Source of the DNA: Clostridium omnivorum
GTDB lineage: Bacteria; Bacillota; Clostridia; Clostridiales; Clostridiaceae
Length of the DNA stretch: 64,000 bases
Direction: 5' to 3'
Assembly (NCBI RefSeq): GCF_026012015.1
Contig: NZ_BRXR01000001.1
Span: 186,001-250,000 of the forward strand
Below the pieces are notes generated by a model. The model saw nothing but the letters and a program-made list of their open reading frames with translations, was not told where the DNA came from and made no database searches. Below are positions 43,520 through 53,040 of the stretch, piece after piece. How positions within the stretch are numbered: position 1 is the first letter of the stretch; each line of letters starts with the position of its first letter. The position numbers and the translations under genes are program-made.

Positions 43520-45292
43520 ATGTTAACAGCCGCACTTCTTGGTAATCCCAACGTTGGGAAAACCACTTTATTCAATCAACTAACAGGTTCAAATCAGCAT
43601 GTAGGAAATTGGGCTGGTGTAACAGTAGACAAAAAAGAAGGTTACATAGGAAAATCAATCAGGATAGTAGATTTACCAGGCATTTATGCTATGGATACCT
43701 ACTCCAACGAGGAAAGGGTTTCTAAAGATTTTTTAATTAACGGTAACGTAGATGTCATAATTAATATTTTAGACGCTTCTAATTTAAATAGAAATCTTTA
43801 CTTAACAATGCAGCTAAAACAATTTAACAAACCGATTATTTTAGTTTTAAATATGATTGATGCTGCAGAAGCAAAGGGACTTAAAATAGACTTTTTAGCA
43901 CTAGAAAAAAACTTAGGTGTAAAAGTGGTTCCTATTATAGCCTCCAAGGCAGTAGGAATCGATGATATAAAAACCTTACTCGAAAGTAAGAATTTTTTTA
44001 ATTCATTTATTGATAATAACTTTCAATTTCAAAATGAAAAAGAAACATATATTTATATAGAAAATGTACTAGGCAAATGCTTAGTCAATAAAACCGGCCA
44101 AAGCATTTCCATCTCAAAAAAAGTAGACAAAATCTTATTAAATAAATTTTTAGCATATCCGCTATTTATGATTATTATATATCTAATATTTCAATTTACC
44201 TTTTCATGGATAGGACAACCATTAGCCGACTTGTTAGATAATGGTGTTAATGATTACTTGATGCCCTTTTTGAGTTCATTATTATATAACAGCAGTCCAT
44301 GGTTCAAATCACTGCTAGTAGATGGGGTTGTAGGCGGGGTCGGTTCAGTTATTGTTTTTTTACCTGTAATACTAACCTTGTTTTTATGTATATCTTTTTT
44401 AGAAGATAGTGGTTATATGGCAAGAGTAGCTTTTATAATGGATAAAATAATTAGAAAAATGGGCTTGTCAGGAAAAGCATTTATTCCCTTGATAATTGGT
44501 TTCGGCTGCTCTGTTCCTGGAGTAATGTCAGCCAGAACCTTAGAAAGTGAAAAGGATAGAAAACTCACAGCTCTGCTTGTTCCATTAATGTCATGTAATG
44601 CCAGACTTCCTGTATACGCATTATTTGCAGCTGCATTTTTTAAAGGTAAAGAAGTAACAGTTATCGGGTCTCTATATTTATTAGGAATTATAATAGCCTT
44701 CTTAATGGGAATACTATTTAAAAATACTCTCTTTAAAAAAGACGAGGAACCTTTTATTATAGAACTTCCTGAATACAAGCTACCAGAAGTAAAACTATTA
44801 TTTAAGCACACTTGGGAAAAAGGAAAGGGTTTTTTAAAGAAAGCTGGTACAATAATTTTTTCAGTATCAATAATTGTTTGGGTTCTTTCTAACTTTAATT
44901 TTACTGGTATGACAGATATTAATTCCAGTTTTATGGCCTATATAGGTAAATTTATAAGCCCTATTTTCAAACCATTGGGATTTGCATCTTGGCAAAACTC
45001 CGTTGCTCTTCTTACTGGGATTATGGCAAAGGAAGTTGTCGTTGGAACCATGGGGGTTATATACGGCAGCGATTTAACAACAATGCTTCCTAAGGTTTTT
45101 TCTCCACTTTCTGCATACAGCTTTCTAGTATTTGTACTTCTTTATACTCCTTGCATTTCACTTATTGCCACTATGAAGAAGGAGTACGGCAGCAAAATGG
45201 CTATTTTTTCAGTATTATATCAACTTGTACTTGCATGGGTTGCATCATTTATAGTTTACAATTTAGGCAGTATGATACTTTCATTAATCTAA
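43520..45292 (+). CDS. feoB: Ferrous iron transport protein B
   Basis: 590 residues. The N-terminal G domain has GNPNVGKTT (G1), DLPGIYAMD (G3) and LNMIDA (G4). The membrane part has Gate motifs with conserved cysteines (IGFGCSVPGVMSARTL and a second Gate in LYTPCISLIATMKKEYG) and several hydrophobic helices. It imports Fe2+. This is the shorter FeoB type common in clostridia, compared with about 770 residues in E. coli. Operon: feoA-feoB and the Cys-rich gene at 45471, all under the Fur box. Confidence 0.95.
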   Translation: MLTAALLGNPNVGKTTLFNQLTGSNQHVGNWAGVTVDKKEGYIGKSIRIVDLPGIYAMDTYSNEERVSKDFLINGNVDVIINILDASNLNRNLYLTMQLKQFNKPIILVLNMIDAAEAKGLKIDFLALEKNLGVKVVPIIASKAVGIDDIKTLLESKNFFNSFIDNNFQFQNEKETYIYIENVLGKCLVNKTGQSISISKKVDKILLNKFLAYPLFMIIIYLIFQFTFSWIGQPLADLLDNGVNDYLMPFLSSLLYNSSPWFKSLLVDGVVGGVGSVIVFLPVILTLFLCISFLEDSGYMARVAFIMDKIIRKMGLSGKAFIPLIIGFGCSVPGVMSARTLESEKDRKLTALLVPLMSCNARLPVYALFAAAFFKGKEVTVIGSLYLLGIIIAFLMGILFKNTLFKKDEEPFIIELPEYKLPEVKLLFKHTWEKGKGFLKKAGTIIFSVSIIVWVLSNFNFTGMTDINSSFMAYIGKFISPIFKPLGFASWQNSVALLTGIMAKEVVVGTMGVIYGSDLTTMLPKVFSPLSAYSFLVFVLLYTPCISLIATMKKEYGSKMAIFSVLYQLVLAWVASFIVYNLGSMILSLI

Positions 45293-45377
45293 TTTTCTAC
45301 GAAAACAGCAAAGGTTCAAAAGTCATAACCGAACTTTTATAGGGCTGAAAATTTGAACGCACTTCAATAAGTAATTG

Positions 45378-45468
45378 AACTAATTACAATCAGATTAAAT
45401 TTCCCGCGGATGTCCGTAAGAAATCTGCATGAATAGATTACTAAGTGTTTTAAGTGAGAGGAGAAAAT
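45378..45468 (+). repeat. Degenerate leader repeat, copy D
   Basis: The segment before the small feo-linked gene resembles copies A, B and C: AATAAGTAATTG, then CCCGCGGATGTCCG (short hairpin), then GAATAGATTACTAAGTGTTTTAAGTGAGAGGAG ending in the ribosome site. The in-frame stretch before the ATG would read NRLLSVLSERRKF, aligning with KNKLCSVSSERRII of copy C. Confidence 0.5.
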
Positions 45469-45470
45469 TT

Positions 45471-45620
45471 ATGATAGTAGAAATTATAGTAACAGTTGGC
45501 ATTATAGCCGCTGCAGGTTATATTTTGTTTAAAAATCTTAAAAAAAGCGTTTCAGGTAAATGTAATTGCGGAAGTTGCTCTTCTAGCTGTCCAAAATACA
45601 ATAGCCCAAAACAAAAATAA
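45471..45620 (+). CDS. FeoB-associated Cys-rich membrane protein
   Basis: 49 residues. One N-terminal membrane helix (IVEIIVTVGIIAAAGYILF) is followed by a basic turn and a cytoplasmic cysteine cluster CNCGSCSSSCP. This is the usual small companion of clostridial FeoB and may bind Fe2+ or an Fe-S cluster at the membrane. The ATG at 45471 follows GAGAGGAG; an in-frame ATG at 45429 lies in the leader repeat. Probably co-transcribed with feoAB, though 178 bases separate them. Confidence 0.85.
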   Translation: MIVEIIVTVGIIAAAGYILFKNLKKSVSGKCNCGSCSSSCPKYNSPKQK

Positions 45621-45641
45621 AAGCAGGTATATCCTGCTTTT
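45619..45641. terminator. Terminator after the feo cluster
   Basis: A 9-bp stem (AAAAGCAGG with its complement) and a T run follow the stop; it lies between convergent genes and may serve both. Confidence 0.8.
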
Positions 45642-45646
45642 ATTTT

Positions 45647-46444
45647 TTAATAACTATTACTTATAATTTCATCAAGAAGCTGACCATCTAAATTGCCTTT
45701 TAATATAGCATCTATAACCCTTGATGCCGATTTTTTTGATATTTTTTCAATATCAGATTTTATCACAATTTTATTTTTCGAAATAAGGCTCTTTAAAAAA
45801 CCAAGCTGTTTTTCAGTTATGCAATCTTCCCTAACTAAATTATTATTGCAGTCTACTTGATAGACTATCTTGAAAATCTTAGGTAAATTTAACACATCTT
45901 CATAATTATGAAGCATTATAATATATTTTAAATCCTCATCCTCTGATTCTAAAAATTGATTGTAAAGTTCAACGCTCATACCACCATCAATTTTATCTTC
46001 TCTTTGAACCCCAAGATACTTTTCTACAGTTTTAAGATTGCACCTTTCCATTCCCAATTGTTTATGATAAGGTCTAATTAACCTATATAAATCTATATGT
46101 TCATCTGGCGATTTAAATACAATATTATTCTTTTCCATACGTCTTTTAACAAAAGGTTCATCGAAAGCCATTCCATTGTAAGAACACCATGTTGTAAAAC
46201 TAATTAAATCCTTGCCAAATTCAAAAAGAATATCAGCTTCATCTTCCAAAGTTTCAGCAAAATATTGTTTAATACTAAATCTTCCATCTTCCAAAAAAGT
46301 TCCAAGAGATATTAATATTATTCTGTCCTTATCTTTGTCAAAACCAGTAGTCTCTATATCAAAGTATGCAACTTCTTTCATCTTATATCTTTCAATTATT
46401 TCGCTAGGAATAATCAAATTGTCATTATACTCTCTAATATACAT
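45647..46444 (-). CDS. YprB-like RNase H-fold exonuclease
   Basis: About 265 residues, RNase_H_2/DnaQ-like. Acidic motifs are AYFDIETTGFDKDKDRI near residue 27, CSYNGMAFDEPFVKRR near residue 88, and LHNYEDVLNLPKIF near residue 180, complete for a two-metal 3'-5' exonuclease. Of the window's two YprB-like proteins this has the more complete motif set. The ATG at 46444 is chosen because GGAGG lies 5 bases before; the frame is open to a TTG at 46456 that overlaps that site. Confidence 0.8.
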   Translation of the reverse strand: MYIREYNDNLIIPSEIIERYKMKEVAYFDIETTGFDKDKDRIILISLGTFLEDGRFSIKQYFAETLEDEADILFEFGKDLISFTTWCSYNGMAFDEPFVKRRMEKNNIVFKSPDEHIDLYRLIRPYHKQLGMERCNLKTVEKYLGVQREDKIDGGMSVELYNQFLESEDEDLKYIIMLHNYEDVLNLPKIFKIVYQVDCNNNLVREDCITEKQLGFLKSLISKNKIVIKSDIEKISKKSASRVIDAILKGNLDGQLLDEIISNSY

Positions 46445-46522
46445 CATTTCCTCCAAATTCTAGACTGTAAGCCGCCAATACATTTATTATACACTAAAGA
46501 AATAATATATTAAATACAAAAA

Positions 46523-46556
46523 TAGCTTCAGAGTACTATAAAGTTCTCTGAAGCTA
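46523..46556 (-). terminator. Terminator of argS
   Basis: An 11-bp perfect stem (TAGCTTCAGAG with its complement) and a 12-nt loop follow the argS stop at 46561. Confidence 0.8.
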
Positions 46557-46560
46557 TAAA

Positions 46561-48255
46561 CTACATTTTTTCTACTGTTTCAATCCCTAAAATATTTAAT
46601 CCATTGCTTATAACCTGACAAGTTGCCTCAACTAGCTTTAAACGTCCTAATTTAACTTCTTCGTCTTCAACATTTAATATATTATGAGAATTATAGAACT
46701 TATTAAAAGCTTTAGCAATCTCAATTATATGTCTTGTTACTACAGATGGTTCATACTTGTCTATAGCAAGTAAAATGGAACTTTGGAAAGAATCTAAAAG
46801 CTTAGCAAGTTCAAATTCTTCAGCTGTTGTAAGCTTAGAGTAATTAACTTCTCCATTCAATTCTCCAGCTTTTCTAAGTATGCTCTTACCTCTTGCATAA
46901 GTATATTGTACATAAGGACCAGTTTCGCCATCAAAGCTTAACATTTCTTTCCAATCAAACACAATATCTCTTTCTCTTGTATTCTTAAGGTAAGTAAACA
47001 CAACAGCACCAATTCCGATTTTCTTTGCAGTTTCTTCTTTGTTTTCTAGACTAGGATTCTTCTCATTTATTATTTCTAATGTTTTAGATATAGCTTCTTT
47101 TAATAAGTCCTCAAGGAATATTACATCTCCCTTTCTTGTAGAAAGCTTTTTATCAGCAAATCTTACAAGCCCAAAAGGTACATGTACACAATCTTTAGAC
47201 CATTCATGTCCCATTAATCCTATAGTAGTAAATACTTGCTTAAAGTGTAATGATTGATCTATTCCTACTACATATATATTTTTATAAAAATCATAAGTTT
47301 TCTTTCTATAAAACGCTGCAGCAAGATCCCTGGTAGCGTAAATACTTGCTCCATCCGCCTTTTTTATAATAGTTGGAGGCATATTATATTCATCAAGCAT
47401 TACCACCTTTGCTCCTTGGCTCTCTACAAGAAGCCCTTTTTCATCTATTTCTTCAATAACAGATTCCATTTTATCACTGTAGAAACTTTCTCCAGCGTAG
47501 GAATCAAACTTAACTCCAAGCATTTCATATACTTTATTAAATTCTTTTAAACTCATGTCCTTGAACTTATTCCAAAGGGCAGTTTCTTCCTCTTTTCCTT
47601 CTTCTAAGTTTTTAAAATGATGTCTAGCTTCATCATCTAAAGCAGGATTTTTCTCAGCTTCTTCGTGAAACTTAACATAAATTCTTAGTAGTTCATTAAT
47701 TGGATCTTTAGCTAATTTTTCTTCATCAGCCCAGCCTTGCTTATATGCATATATAAGCTTTCCAAACTGAGTTCCCCAATCACCAAGATGATTTATCCCT
47801 ATACAGTTATAACCTTCGAATTTCATTATTTTATATAAAGCATTTCCTATTACAGTGGTAAATAGGTGTCCAACGTGGAAAGGCTTAGCGATATTAGGTG
47901 ATGAATATTCAACTACTACATTTTTACCAACTCCAACATTAGAAGAACCATAAGAATCTTTTTCAGCTAATACTTTTTCCAGTACGCTTTTAACAAAAAC
48001 TCCCTTATCCAAGAAAAAGTTCAAATACGGTCCTGCATTTTCAACCTTTTCAAATCCTTCTCTATCAATTTCATTTTTTATCTGTTCAGCAATCATTTGC
48101 GGCGCTTTTCTCATAGTTTTTGAAAGCTGAAAACACGGAAAGGCAAAATCACCCATTTCAGCTCTTGGTGGTATTTCAATTAATCTTTCTATTGTTTCCA
48201 AGTCCAAATCAACGCATTTTTTTATTCTTTCTGCAACTACTTTTTTGTATTCCAT
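46561..48255 (-). CDS. argS: Arginyl-tRNA synthetase
   Basis: 564 residues, class I. The HIGH-type motif is [17 protein letters not shown] near residue 120 and the KMSKS-type sequence is KKLSTRKGD. The N-terminal Add1 domain and C-terminal anticodon-binding DALR domain are both present (the latter ends [13 protein letters not shown]). The start follows GGAGGG. Transcription is controlled by the T-box at 48286-48495. Confidence 0.96.
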   Translation of the reverse strand: MEYKKVVAERIKKCVDLDLETIERLIEIPPRAEMGDFAFPCFQLSKTMRKAPQMIAEQIKNEIDREGFEKVENAGPYLNFFLDKGVFVKSVLEKVLAEKDSYGSSNVGVGKNVVVEYSSPNIAKPFHVGHLFTTVIGNALYKIMKFEGYNCIGINHLGDWGTQFGKLIYAYKQGWADEEKLAKDPINELLRIYVKFHEEAEKNPALDDEARHHFKNLEEGKEEETALWNKFKDMSLKEFNKVYEMLGVKFDSYAGESFYSDKMESVIEEIDEKGLLVESQGAKVVMLDEYNMPPTIIKKADGASIYATRDLAAAFYRKKTYDFYKNIYVVGIDQSLHFKQVFTTIGLMGHEWSKDCVHVPFGLVRFADKKLSTRKGDVIFLEDLLKEAISKTLEIINEKNPSLENKEETAKKIGIGAVVFTYLKNTRERDIVFDWKEMLSFDGETGPYVQYTYARGKSILRKAGELNGEVNYSKLTTAEEFELAKLLDSFQSSILLAIDKYEPSVVTRHIIEIAKAFNKFYNSHNILNVEDEEVKLGRLKLVEATCQVISNGLNILGIETVEKM

Positions 48256-48285
48256 AACCTTACTCCCTCCGATATAAATAATAAA

Positions 48286-48495
48286 ACCCGTCTCTTATTA
48301 AAAGAGACGGGTATAATTCCGCGGTACCACTCTAGTTGACCAATAAGGTCCACTCAATGCTTTAACGTAGCAACCGGCTTGCTCTACTTATTTTCAAGCA
48401 GCTTCTCCGAGGCTCTCTTCCCTTTTTTAATCTTACAGGCTCACACCAAACCCTGCTCGCTGAAAGAAACCTAAAAAGGTACTCTTCTCTTCAAT
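48286..48495 (-). ncRNA. T-box leader of argS
   Basis: Minus-strand order: GAAGAGAAGAGTACC at the Stem I base, GGTGTGAGCC, and a specifier segment GGGAAGAGAGCCTC in which AGA (48414-48416) is an arginine codon placed exactly as CCC in the proS leader. Then comes the T-box AGAGTGGTACCGCGG (48319-48333), and a terminator (48286-48296 with 48302-48312) followed by TTTT. Uncharged tRNA-Arg should permit argS transcription. Confidence 0.94.
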
Positions 48496-48521
48496 GAATT
48501 TTTATATTAAAATTACAATGT

Positions 48522-48550
48522 ATTATACAACTATTAGTATTATTTGTCAA
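48522..48550 (-). promoter_or_regulatory. Consensus sigma-A promoter of argS
   Basis: On the minus strand, TTGACA (48545-48550) and TATAAT (48522-48527) are both perfect and spaced by 17 bases, just before the T-box leader. Confidence 0.9.
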
Positions 48551-48565
48551 TACATTTATTATTTT

Positions 48566-48973
48566 TTATGATTTTCTCTCTAAAAGCACTCTAAGAGCAG
48601 ACTTTTCTTGTTCAATTTCTGATAATGTTCTAACTCCAAACCTCCTTAAAATCGATACAGGTGGACACCATCCTTGTAAGGCATGTTGAAGCAAAAATCC
48701 ACCTATAACTCCAGTAACTGCATACCACTTCCTTTCCTTAGTAAAAAAACCTATAACACTAGATGCAAGCGCTGCAGTAGCGGCATGGGTTTCTAGAGTT
48801 CTTTCTATATCCCATTCAGCATCAAGCTCTTGCAGTCTTTTAAGCACATCTTCTCTGCTGCCTTTATAATATTTAGTTATACTTTCAACCATCTTTTCAT
48901 CAATCTTTTGATTTACCTTTTCCTTTGTATGAATCCTTACCCTTTCAATGGTATTAGGAAGTGAAATATTCAC
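48566..48973 (-). CDS. DUF2892/YgaP-type membrane protein
   Basis: 135 residues. The C-terminal half matches the inner-membrane DUF2892 group (VTGVIGGFLLQHALQGWCPPVSILRRFGVRT), with one or two hydrophobic helices. The N-terminal 65 residues are helical and charged and not part of that domain. Function unknown; related proteins occur alone or fused to rhodanese domains. The GTG at 48973 is 8 bases after AAAGGAGG, and leader repeat copy B lies upstream. Confidence 0.75.
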   Translation of the reverse strand: MNISLPNTIERVRIHTKEKVNQKIDEKMVESITKYYKGSREDVLKRLQELDAEWDIERTLETHAATAALASSVIGFFTKERKWYAVTGVIGGFLLQHALQGWCPPVSILRRFGVRTLSEIEQEKSALRVLLERKS

Positions 48974-48981
48974 GTTTCATT

Positions 48982-49075
48982 CCTCCTTTTAGTCGGAAGA
49001 CGGAGCAATTAAACCTTACTCGCTTCCGCTTGCTAATTACTTGCTAAAGTCCATTTAGGGCTTTAACCTCCTTTA
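48982..49075 (-). repeat. Degenerate leader repeat, copy B
   Basis: Minus-strand order: AAGGAGGTTAAAG, a hairpin (AAAGTCC at 49046-49052 with GGGCTTT at 49058-49064 as read on +, one mismatch), AGCAAGTAATTAGCAAGCGG, a second hairpin based on CGGAAG and CTTCCG, then the ribosome site of the DUF2892 gene. Here the mini-ORF ends after five codons, so coding is not conserved between copies. Confidence 0.55.
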
Positions 49076-49107
49076 TCATTCTACATGTACAATTTTAGTA
49101 TGCGCAA

Positions 49108-49140
49108 AAATGAGTATTCCATTTACTGAAATACTCATTT
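49108..49140 (-). terminator. Terminator of the APC permease gene
   Basis: An 11-bp perfect stem (AAATGAGTATT with its complement) with an 11-nt loop follows the stop at 49160 and ends in TTTTT on the minus strand. Confidence 0.82.
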
Positions 49141-49159
49141 ATAAAATATATATACTTCC

Positions 49160-50584
49160 CTAGCTTACCTCTTCATTTTCCACAGCATTTTCATACTTTT
49201 CTATAGTACTATGCTTTATTCCATATATAAAATACACAACCAAGCCTATAGCAAGCCAAGCTATGAATCTATATTGAGTTATACGCGGAAGTGAATATAT
49301 AAGATATCCACAGAATAGTATAGCCATAATTGGCACCGCTGGCACCATAGGGCATTTGAAGCTTCTTTTTAAATCAGGTCTTTTCTTTCTTAAAACAATT
49401 ACAGCCGCTGAAACAATCATAAATGCAGCTAAAGTACCAATATTAGTTAGTTCAGCCACTATGCCAATTGGAGTAAATCCAGCCATAAGAGCTGTAACTA
49501 TTCCAACTAAAACTGTACTTTTTACAGGAGTTCTAAACTTTGAATGCACTTCTCCAAAAACCTTAGGAAGCAATCCATCTCTTGACATAGCAAAGAATAC
49601 TCTTGTTTGACCGAACATCATTACTAGCAAAACTGAAGTTATACCACAAACCGCACCAACAGATACTAATGCAGAACCCCAATTTATTCCAATTTGCTGT
49701 AATGCAAAAGCAACTGGCGCAGATGTTTCTTTAAATTGAATATATGGAACCATACCAGTAAGTATAGCTGATACAACAATATATAGTATAGTACATATAA
49801 TTAAAGATAATATTATTCCTCTAGGTAAATCCTTTTGAGGATTTTTAACCTCTTCTGCAGCTGTTGAAACTGCATCGAAACCTATATAAGCAAAGAATAT
49901 TATTGAAGCTCCTTGAAATACACCCTTCCAACCATATGGCATAAAAGGAGTCCAGTTTGCAGGTTTTATATGTGTTACTCCTAGTATAATAAATAGAAGC
50001 ACAACTATCAATTTTATACCCACCATAATGTTGTTTACAGTGGTACTCTCTTTTACTCCAATAATTAAAAGTCCTGTAATAACTGCTATTATCAAAATAG
50101 CCGGAAGATTAATAACCCCTCCATTTACTCCTGGTGCATTAATTAGTTGTTTTGGTAAATTGATACCTATTGAACTCAAAAGATTAACGATATATCCAGA
50201 CCATCCAATAGCTACAGCAGCTATGGCTACAGCATATTCCAGAATTAAATCCCAGCCTATGATCCAAGCCCAAATTTCTCCTAGAGCAGCATATCCATAA
50301 GTATAAGCACTACCAGCTACAGGAACCATAGCTGCAAATTCCGCATAGCACAATCCTGCAAAAGCACAAGCAAGACCTGAAATTATAAAGGATAAAATAA
50401 GTGCAGGACCTGAATAATTTGCTGCTGCAACTCCAGTTAAAACAAATATTCCAGTTCCAATAATAGCTCCAACACCTAACATTGTAAGCTCGAAAGAACC
50501 CAGTACCTTATTTAATGATTTTCCACCCTCTCCATCTTGCAAGAGCTGATTAATTGGCTTTACTCTAAAAATCTTGTTGCTCAT
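49160..50584 (-). CDS. APC family amino acid permease (cationic amino acid transporter-like)
   Basis: 474 residues, about 12 hydrophobic segments. The first carries the APC substrate motif GVGAIIGTGIFVLTGVAAAN near residue 35, followed by GLACAFAGLCYAEFA; FFAYIGFDAVSTAAEEVKNP is also typical of the YhdG/CAT subgroup. It imports or exchanges amino acids with protons; the specific substrate cannot be assigned. The ATG at 50584 follows AGGAGG; the open frame extends to a GTG 30 bases upstream without a site. Confidence 0.9.
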   Translation of the reverse strand: MSNKIFRVKPINQLLQDGEGGKSLNKVLGSFELTMLGVGAIIGTGIFVLTGVAAANYSGPALILSFIISGLACAFAGLCYAEFAAMVPVAGSAYTYGYAALGEIWAWIIGWDLILEYAVAIAAVAIGWSGYIVNLLSSIGINLPKQLINAPGVNGGVINLPAILIIAVITGLLIIGVKESTTVNNIMVGIKLIVVLLFIILGVTHIKPANWTPFMPYGWKGVFQGASIIFFAYIGFDAVSTAAEEVKNPQKDLPRGIILSLIICTILYIVVSAILTGMVPYIQFKETSAPVAFALQQIGINWGSALVSVGAVCGITSVLLVMMFGQTRVFFAMSRDGLLPKVFGEVHSKFRTPVKSTVLVGIVTALMAGFTPIGIVAELTNIGTLAAFMIVSAAVIVLRKKRPDLKRSFKCPMVPAVPIMAILFCGYLIYSLPRITQYRFIAWLAIGLVVYFIYGIKHSTIEKYENAVENEEVS

Positions 50585-50762
50585 GTTTTTTCCTCCTATC
50601 TTCTGTGTTTTCACCAGTTTATCATGGTATTATGCTAAGTGCAAATCGTCAAAATACTACAAAATAAGACAAAAACATGCTTATTTAATAGATGCAATCG
50701 TTTTCCTTTTGATATTGCGCATTTCAAAAAAAATATTATTTTGAAAAATGAATATTTTATAA

Positions 50763-50791
50763 TTGACACTTGCATTTTCTGTTGTTAATAT
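50763..50791 (+). promoter_or_regulatory. Sigma-A promoter of the amino-acid ABC transporter
   Basis: TTGACA at 50763-50768 and TAATAT at 50786-50791 (17-base spacing) lie about 42 bases before the start codon. The -10 is imperfect. Confidence 0.55.
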
Positions 50792-50832
50792 ATTAAATAG
50801 TTACTAATTAATTTCGAAAGGAGAAAATATTT

Positions 50833-51618
50833 ATGAAAAAGAAGTTACTACTTTTATTCACATCACTTATTATTGCTTCAACGCTTTCGGGCTGCTCAAA
50901 CCCTTCTAAGGAGGCTGCTTCTGCTCAGAAGACTAGTAATGACAAAAAATATGTAATAGCTACAGATGCAACTTTTGCACCCTTCGAATTTCAAAAAGAC
51001 GGAAAGTATATTGGTATTGATTTAGATATACTGGATGCAGTTTCCAAGATAGAGGGTTTCAAATACGAACTGAATCCTATGGATTTTAAAGGTATAATAC
51101 CCGCACTTCAATCAAATCAAATAGATGGGGCAATTGCAGGCATGAGCATAACCGAAGAAAGAAGAAAAGTTTTAAATTTTTCAGATGACTATTTTGAGTC
51201 AGGTTTATCTGCTGTAGCAAAAAATGATAATTCTCAATTAAAAACTATATATGATTTAAAAGGAAAAATTCTAGCTGTTAAGAAAGGCACTGCAGGTGCA
51301 AAATATGCAGAAGATAATAAGGATAAAAGTAATTTCACCATTAAATATTTCAATGATTCCCCTTCAATGTTTCAAGAAGTTAAAAACGGGAATGCTGATG
51401 CAACTTTTGAAGATTACCCTGTAATTGCTTATAGCATTACTTTAGATCCAAATTGTGGGCTTAAAATTATAGGTGACAAAATAACAAAATCAAATTATGG
51501 TTTCGCTGTAAAAAAAGATTCAAATAAAGAGCTGCTTTCAATGTTCAATGATGGTTTGAAAAAAATCAAGGAAAATGGTGAATATGATAAAATCATCGCA
51601 AGGTATATAAAAAAATAA
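50833..51618 (+). CDS. Polar amino-acid ABC transporter, substrate-binding lipoprotein
   Basis: 261 residues, family 3 solute-binding protein. A lipoprotein signal (MKKKLLLLFTSLIIASTLSGC) is followed by the typical body: KYVIATDATFAPFEFQKDGKYIGIDLDILDAV, then GIIPALQSNQIDGAIAGMSIT. Substrate is probably a polar amino acid such as glutamine, arginine or cystine. First gene of a three-gene transporter operon; start follows AAAGGAG. Confidence 0.93.
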   Translation: MKKKLLLLFTSLIIASTLSGCSNPSKEAASAQKTSNDKKYVIATDATFAPFEFQKDGKYIGIDLDILDAVSKIEGFKYELNPMDFKGIIPALQSNQIDGAIAGMSITEERRKVLNFSDDYFESGLSAVAKNDNSQLKTIYDLKGKILAVKKGTAGAKYAEDNKDKSNFTIKYFNDSPSMFQEVKNGNADATFEDYPVIAYSITLDPNCGLKIIGDKITKSNYGFAVKKDSNKELLSMFNDGLKKIKENGEYDKIIARYIKK

Positions 51619-51648
51619 ATTACATTTAAATTAAGGGGATGATGAGAC

Positions 51649-52299
51649 TTGGATATTATAACTCTTTTTAATGATAGTCTTCCAAGCTTGCTGTCAGGTC
51701 TTTCAGTAACATTACGAGTTGCTTTTGTATCTTTAATTATAGCAAGTTTTTTAGGATTGATATTTGGACTTATGGCTATAGGTACCTCAAAGGTACTTAG
51801 GGCCATCTCTACTGTTTATGTAGATATAATTAGGGGTACTCCGCTTATTGTTCAAGCATTTTTCATATACTTTGGGCTTCCTAGTATTTTTAATTTTAAG
51901 ATGCAGGCTATCACTGCAGGTATAATTACTATAAGCGTAAATGCAGGTGCGTATCTTGTTGAAATATTCAGAGCAGGTATTTTAGCCATAGATAATGGTC
52001 AATTAGAGGCTGCAAGAAGTTTAGGACTTTCATATAGTCAGGCAATGAGAAAAGTAATACTTCCTCAAGCTATTCGTAAAATGATTCCAGCATTTATAAA
52101 TCAATTTATAATTTCCTTAAAAGATACATCACTCCTTTCAGTAATTGGTATAAAGGAGCTGACTCAAAGCGGAGAAATTATAATAGCCTCTACTTATAAG
52201 GCTTTTGAAATTTGGTCCATTGTTGGCATTCTGTATCTCGTATTAATTACAATGCTAAGTTATTTTTCTAGATACATTGAAAGGAGATTGAGAGTATGA
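51649..52299 (+). CDS. Polar amino-acid ABC transporter permease
   Basis: 216 residues of the HisM/GlnP type, several membrane helices, with the signature [24 protein letters not shown]. Start is TTG at 51649; AAGGGG lies 10 bases before, and no ATG or GTG fits the frame nearby. Its last four bases overlap the ATPase gene (ATGA). Confidence 0.92.
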   Translation: MDIITLFNDSLPSLLSGLSVTLRVAFVSLIIASFLGLIFGLMAIGTSKVLRAISTVYVDIIRGTPLIVQAFFIYFGLPSIFNFKMQAITAGIITISVNAGAYLVEIFRAGILAIDNGQLEAARSLGLSYSQAMRKVILPQAIRKMIPAFINQFIISLKDTSLLSVIGIKELTQSGEIIIASTYKAFEIWSIVGILYLVLITMLSYFSRYIERRLRV

Positions 52300-53024
52300 G
52301 CATAATAGAAATTAACGCTTTAAAAAAATCCTTTTCTAACGTAGAAGTTCTCAAAAATATTAATTTAAAAGTAGAAAAAAGCGAAGTTTTATGTCTAATA
52401 GGACCATCAGGTTCTGGAAAGAGTACCTTATTGAGATGTCTTAATAGATTAGAAGAAATACAATCAGGAGAAATATTCATTAACGGTGAAAATATTTATG
52501 ATAAAAAACTAAATACTAATGTACTTAGAGAAAAACTCGGCATGGTTTTTCAATCATTTAATTTATTTCCTCACTTGAAAGTTATTGACAATATTACCAT
52601 GGCTCCATTAACACTAAAAAAAGCCTCAAAACAATCAGCAAAAAAAAGTGCCCTAGAGCTGCTTGATAAAGTAGGTTTAAAAGATAAAGCAAACGTGTAC
52701 CCTGACAAATTATCCGGCGGTCAAAAACAACGAGTTGCTATTGCAAGAGCATTAGCTATGGAACCAGAAATTATGCTTTTTGACGAACCAACCTCAGCTT
52801 TAGACCCCGAAATGGTTGGGGAGGTGCTGCAAGTCATGAAAAATTTAGCTAGAGAAGGTATGACAATGGTAGTGGTAACTCATGAAATGGGCTTTGCAAA
52901 AGAGGTATGTGATAAAGTAATTTTCATGGATGGTGGCTATATTATTGAAGAAGGTGTTCCTGATGACATCTTTAATAATCCAAAGCAAGAAAGAACTAAG
53001 GATTTCCTAAGCAAGGTTTTATAA
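52296..53024 (+). CDS. Polar amino-acid ABC transporter ATP-binding protein
   Basis: 242 residues, GlnQ type. Walker [10 protein letters not shown], signature LSGGQKQR, Walker [13 protein letters not shown] and H-loop [13 protein letters not shown] are intact. Translationally coupled to the permease by the ATGA overlap. Confidence 0.95.
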   Translation: MSIIEINALKKSFSNVEVLKNINLKVEKSEVLCLIGPSGSGKSTLLRCLNRLEEIQSGEIFINGENIYDKKLNTNVLREKLGMVFQSFNLFPHLKVIDNITMAPLTLKKASKQSAKKSALELLDKVGLKDKANVYPDKLSGGQKQRVAIARALAMEPEIMLFDEPTSALDPEMVGEVLQVMKNLAREGMTMVVVTHEMGFAKEVCDKVIFMDGGYIIEEGVPDDIFNNPKQERTKDFLSKVL

Positions 53025-53035
53025 CTTGCTTAGGA
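53007..53035. terminator. Terminator between the ABC transporter and the DUF255 gene
   Basis: A 10-bp perfect stem (CCTAAGCAAG with its complement) and a 9-nt loop followed by a T run overlap the end of the ATPase gene; the convergent gene ends 6 bases beyond. Confidence 0.85.
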
Positions 53036-53040
53036 CTTTT

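Noticed and set aside
48982-49075. Leader repeat copies as conserved small-peptide genes
   Set aside because: Copy B has an early stop and copy A's mini-ORF is out of frame with the gene, so peptide conservation is not supported.
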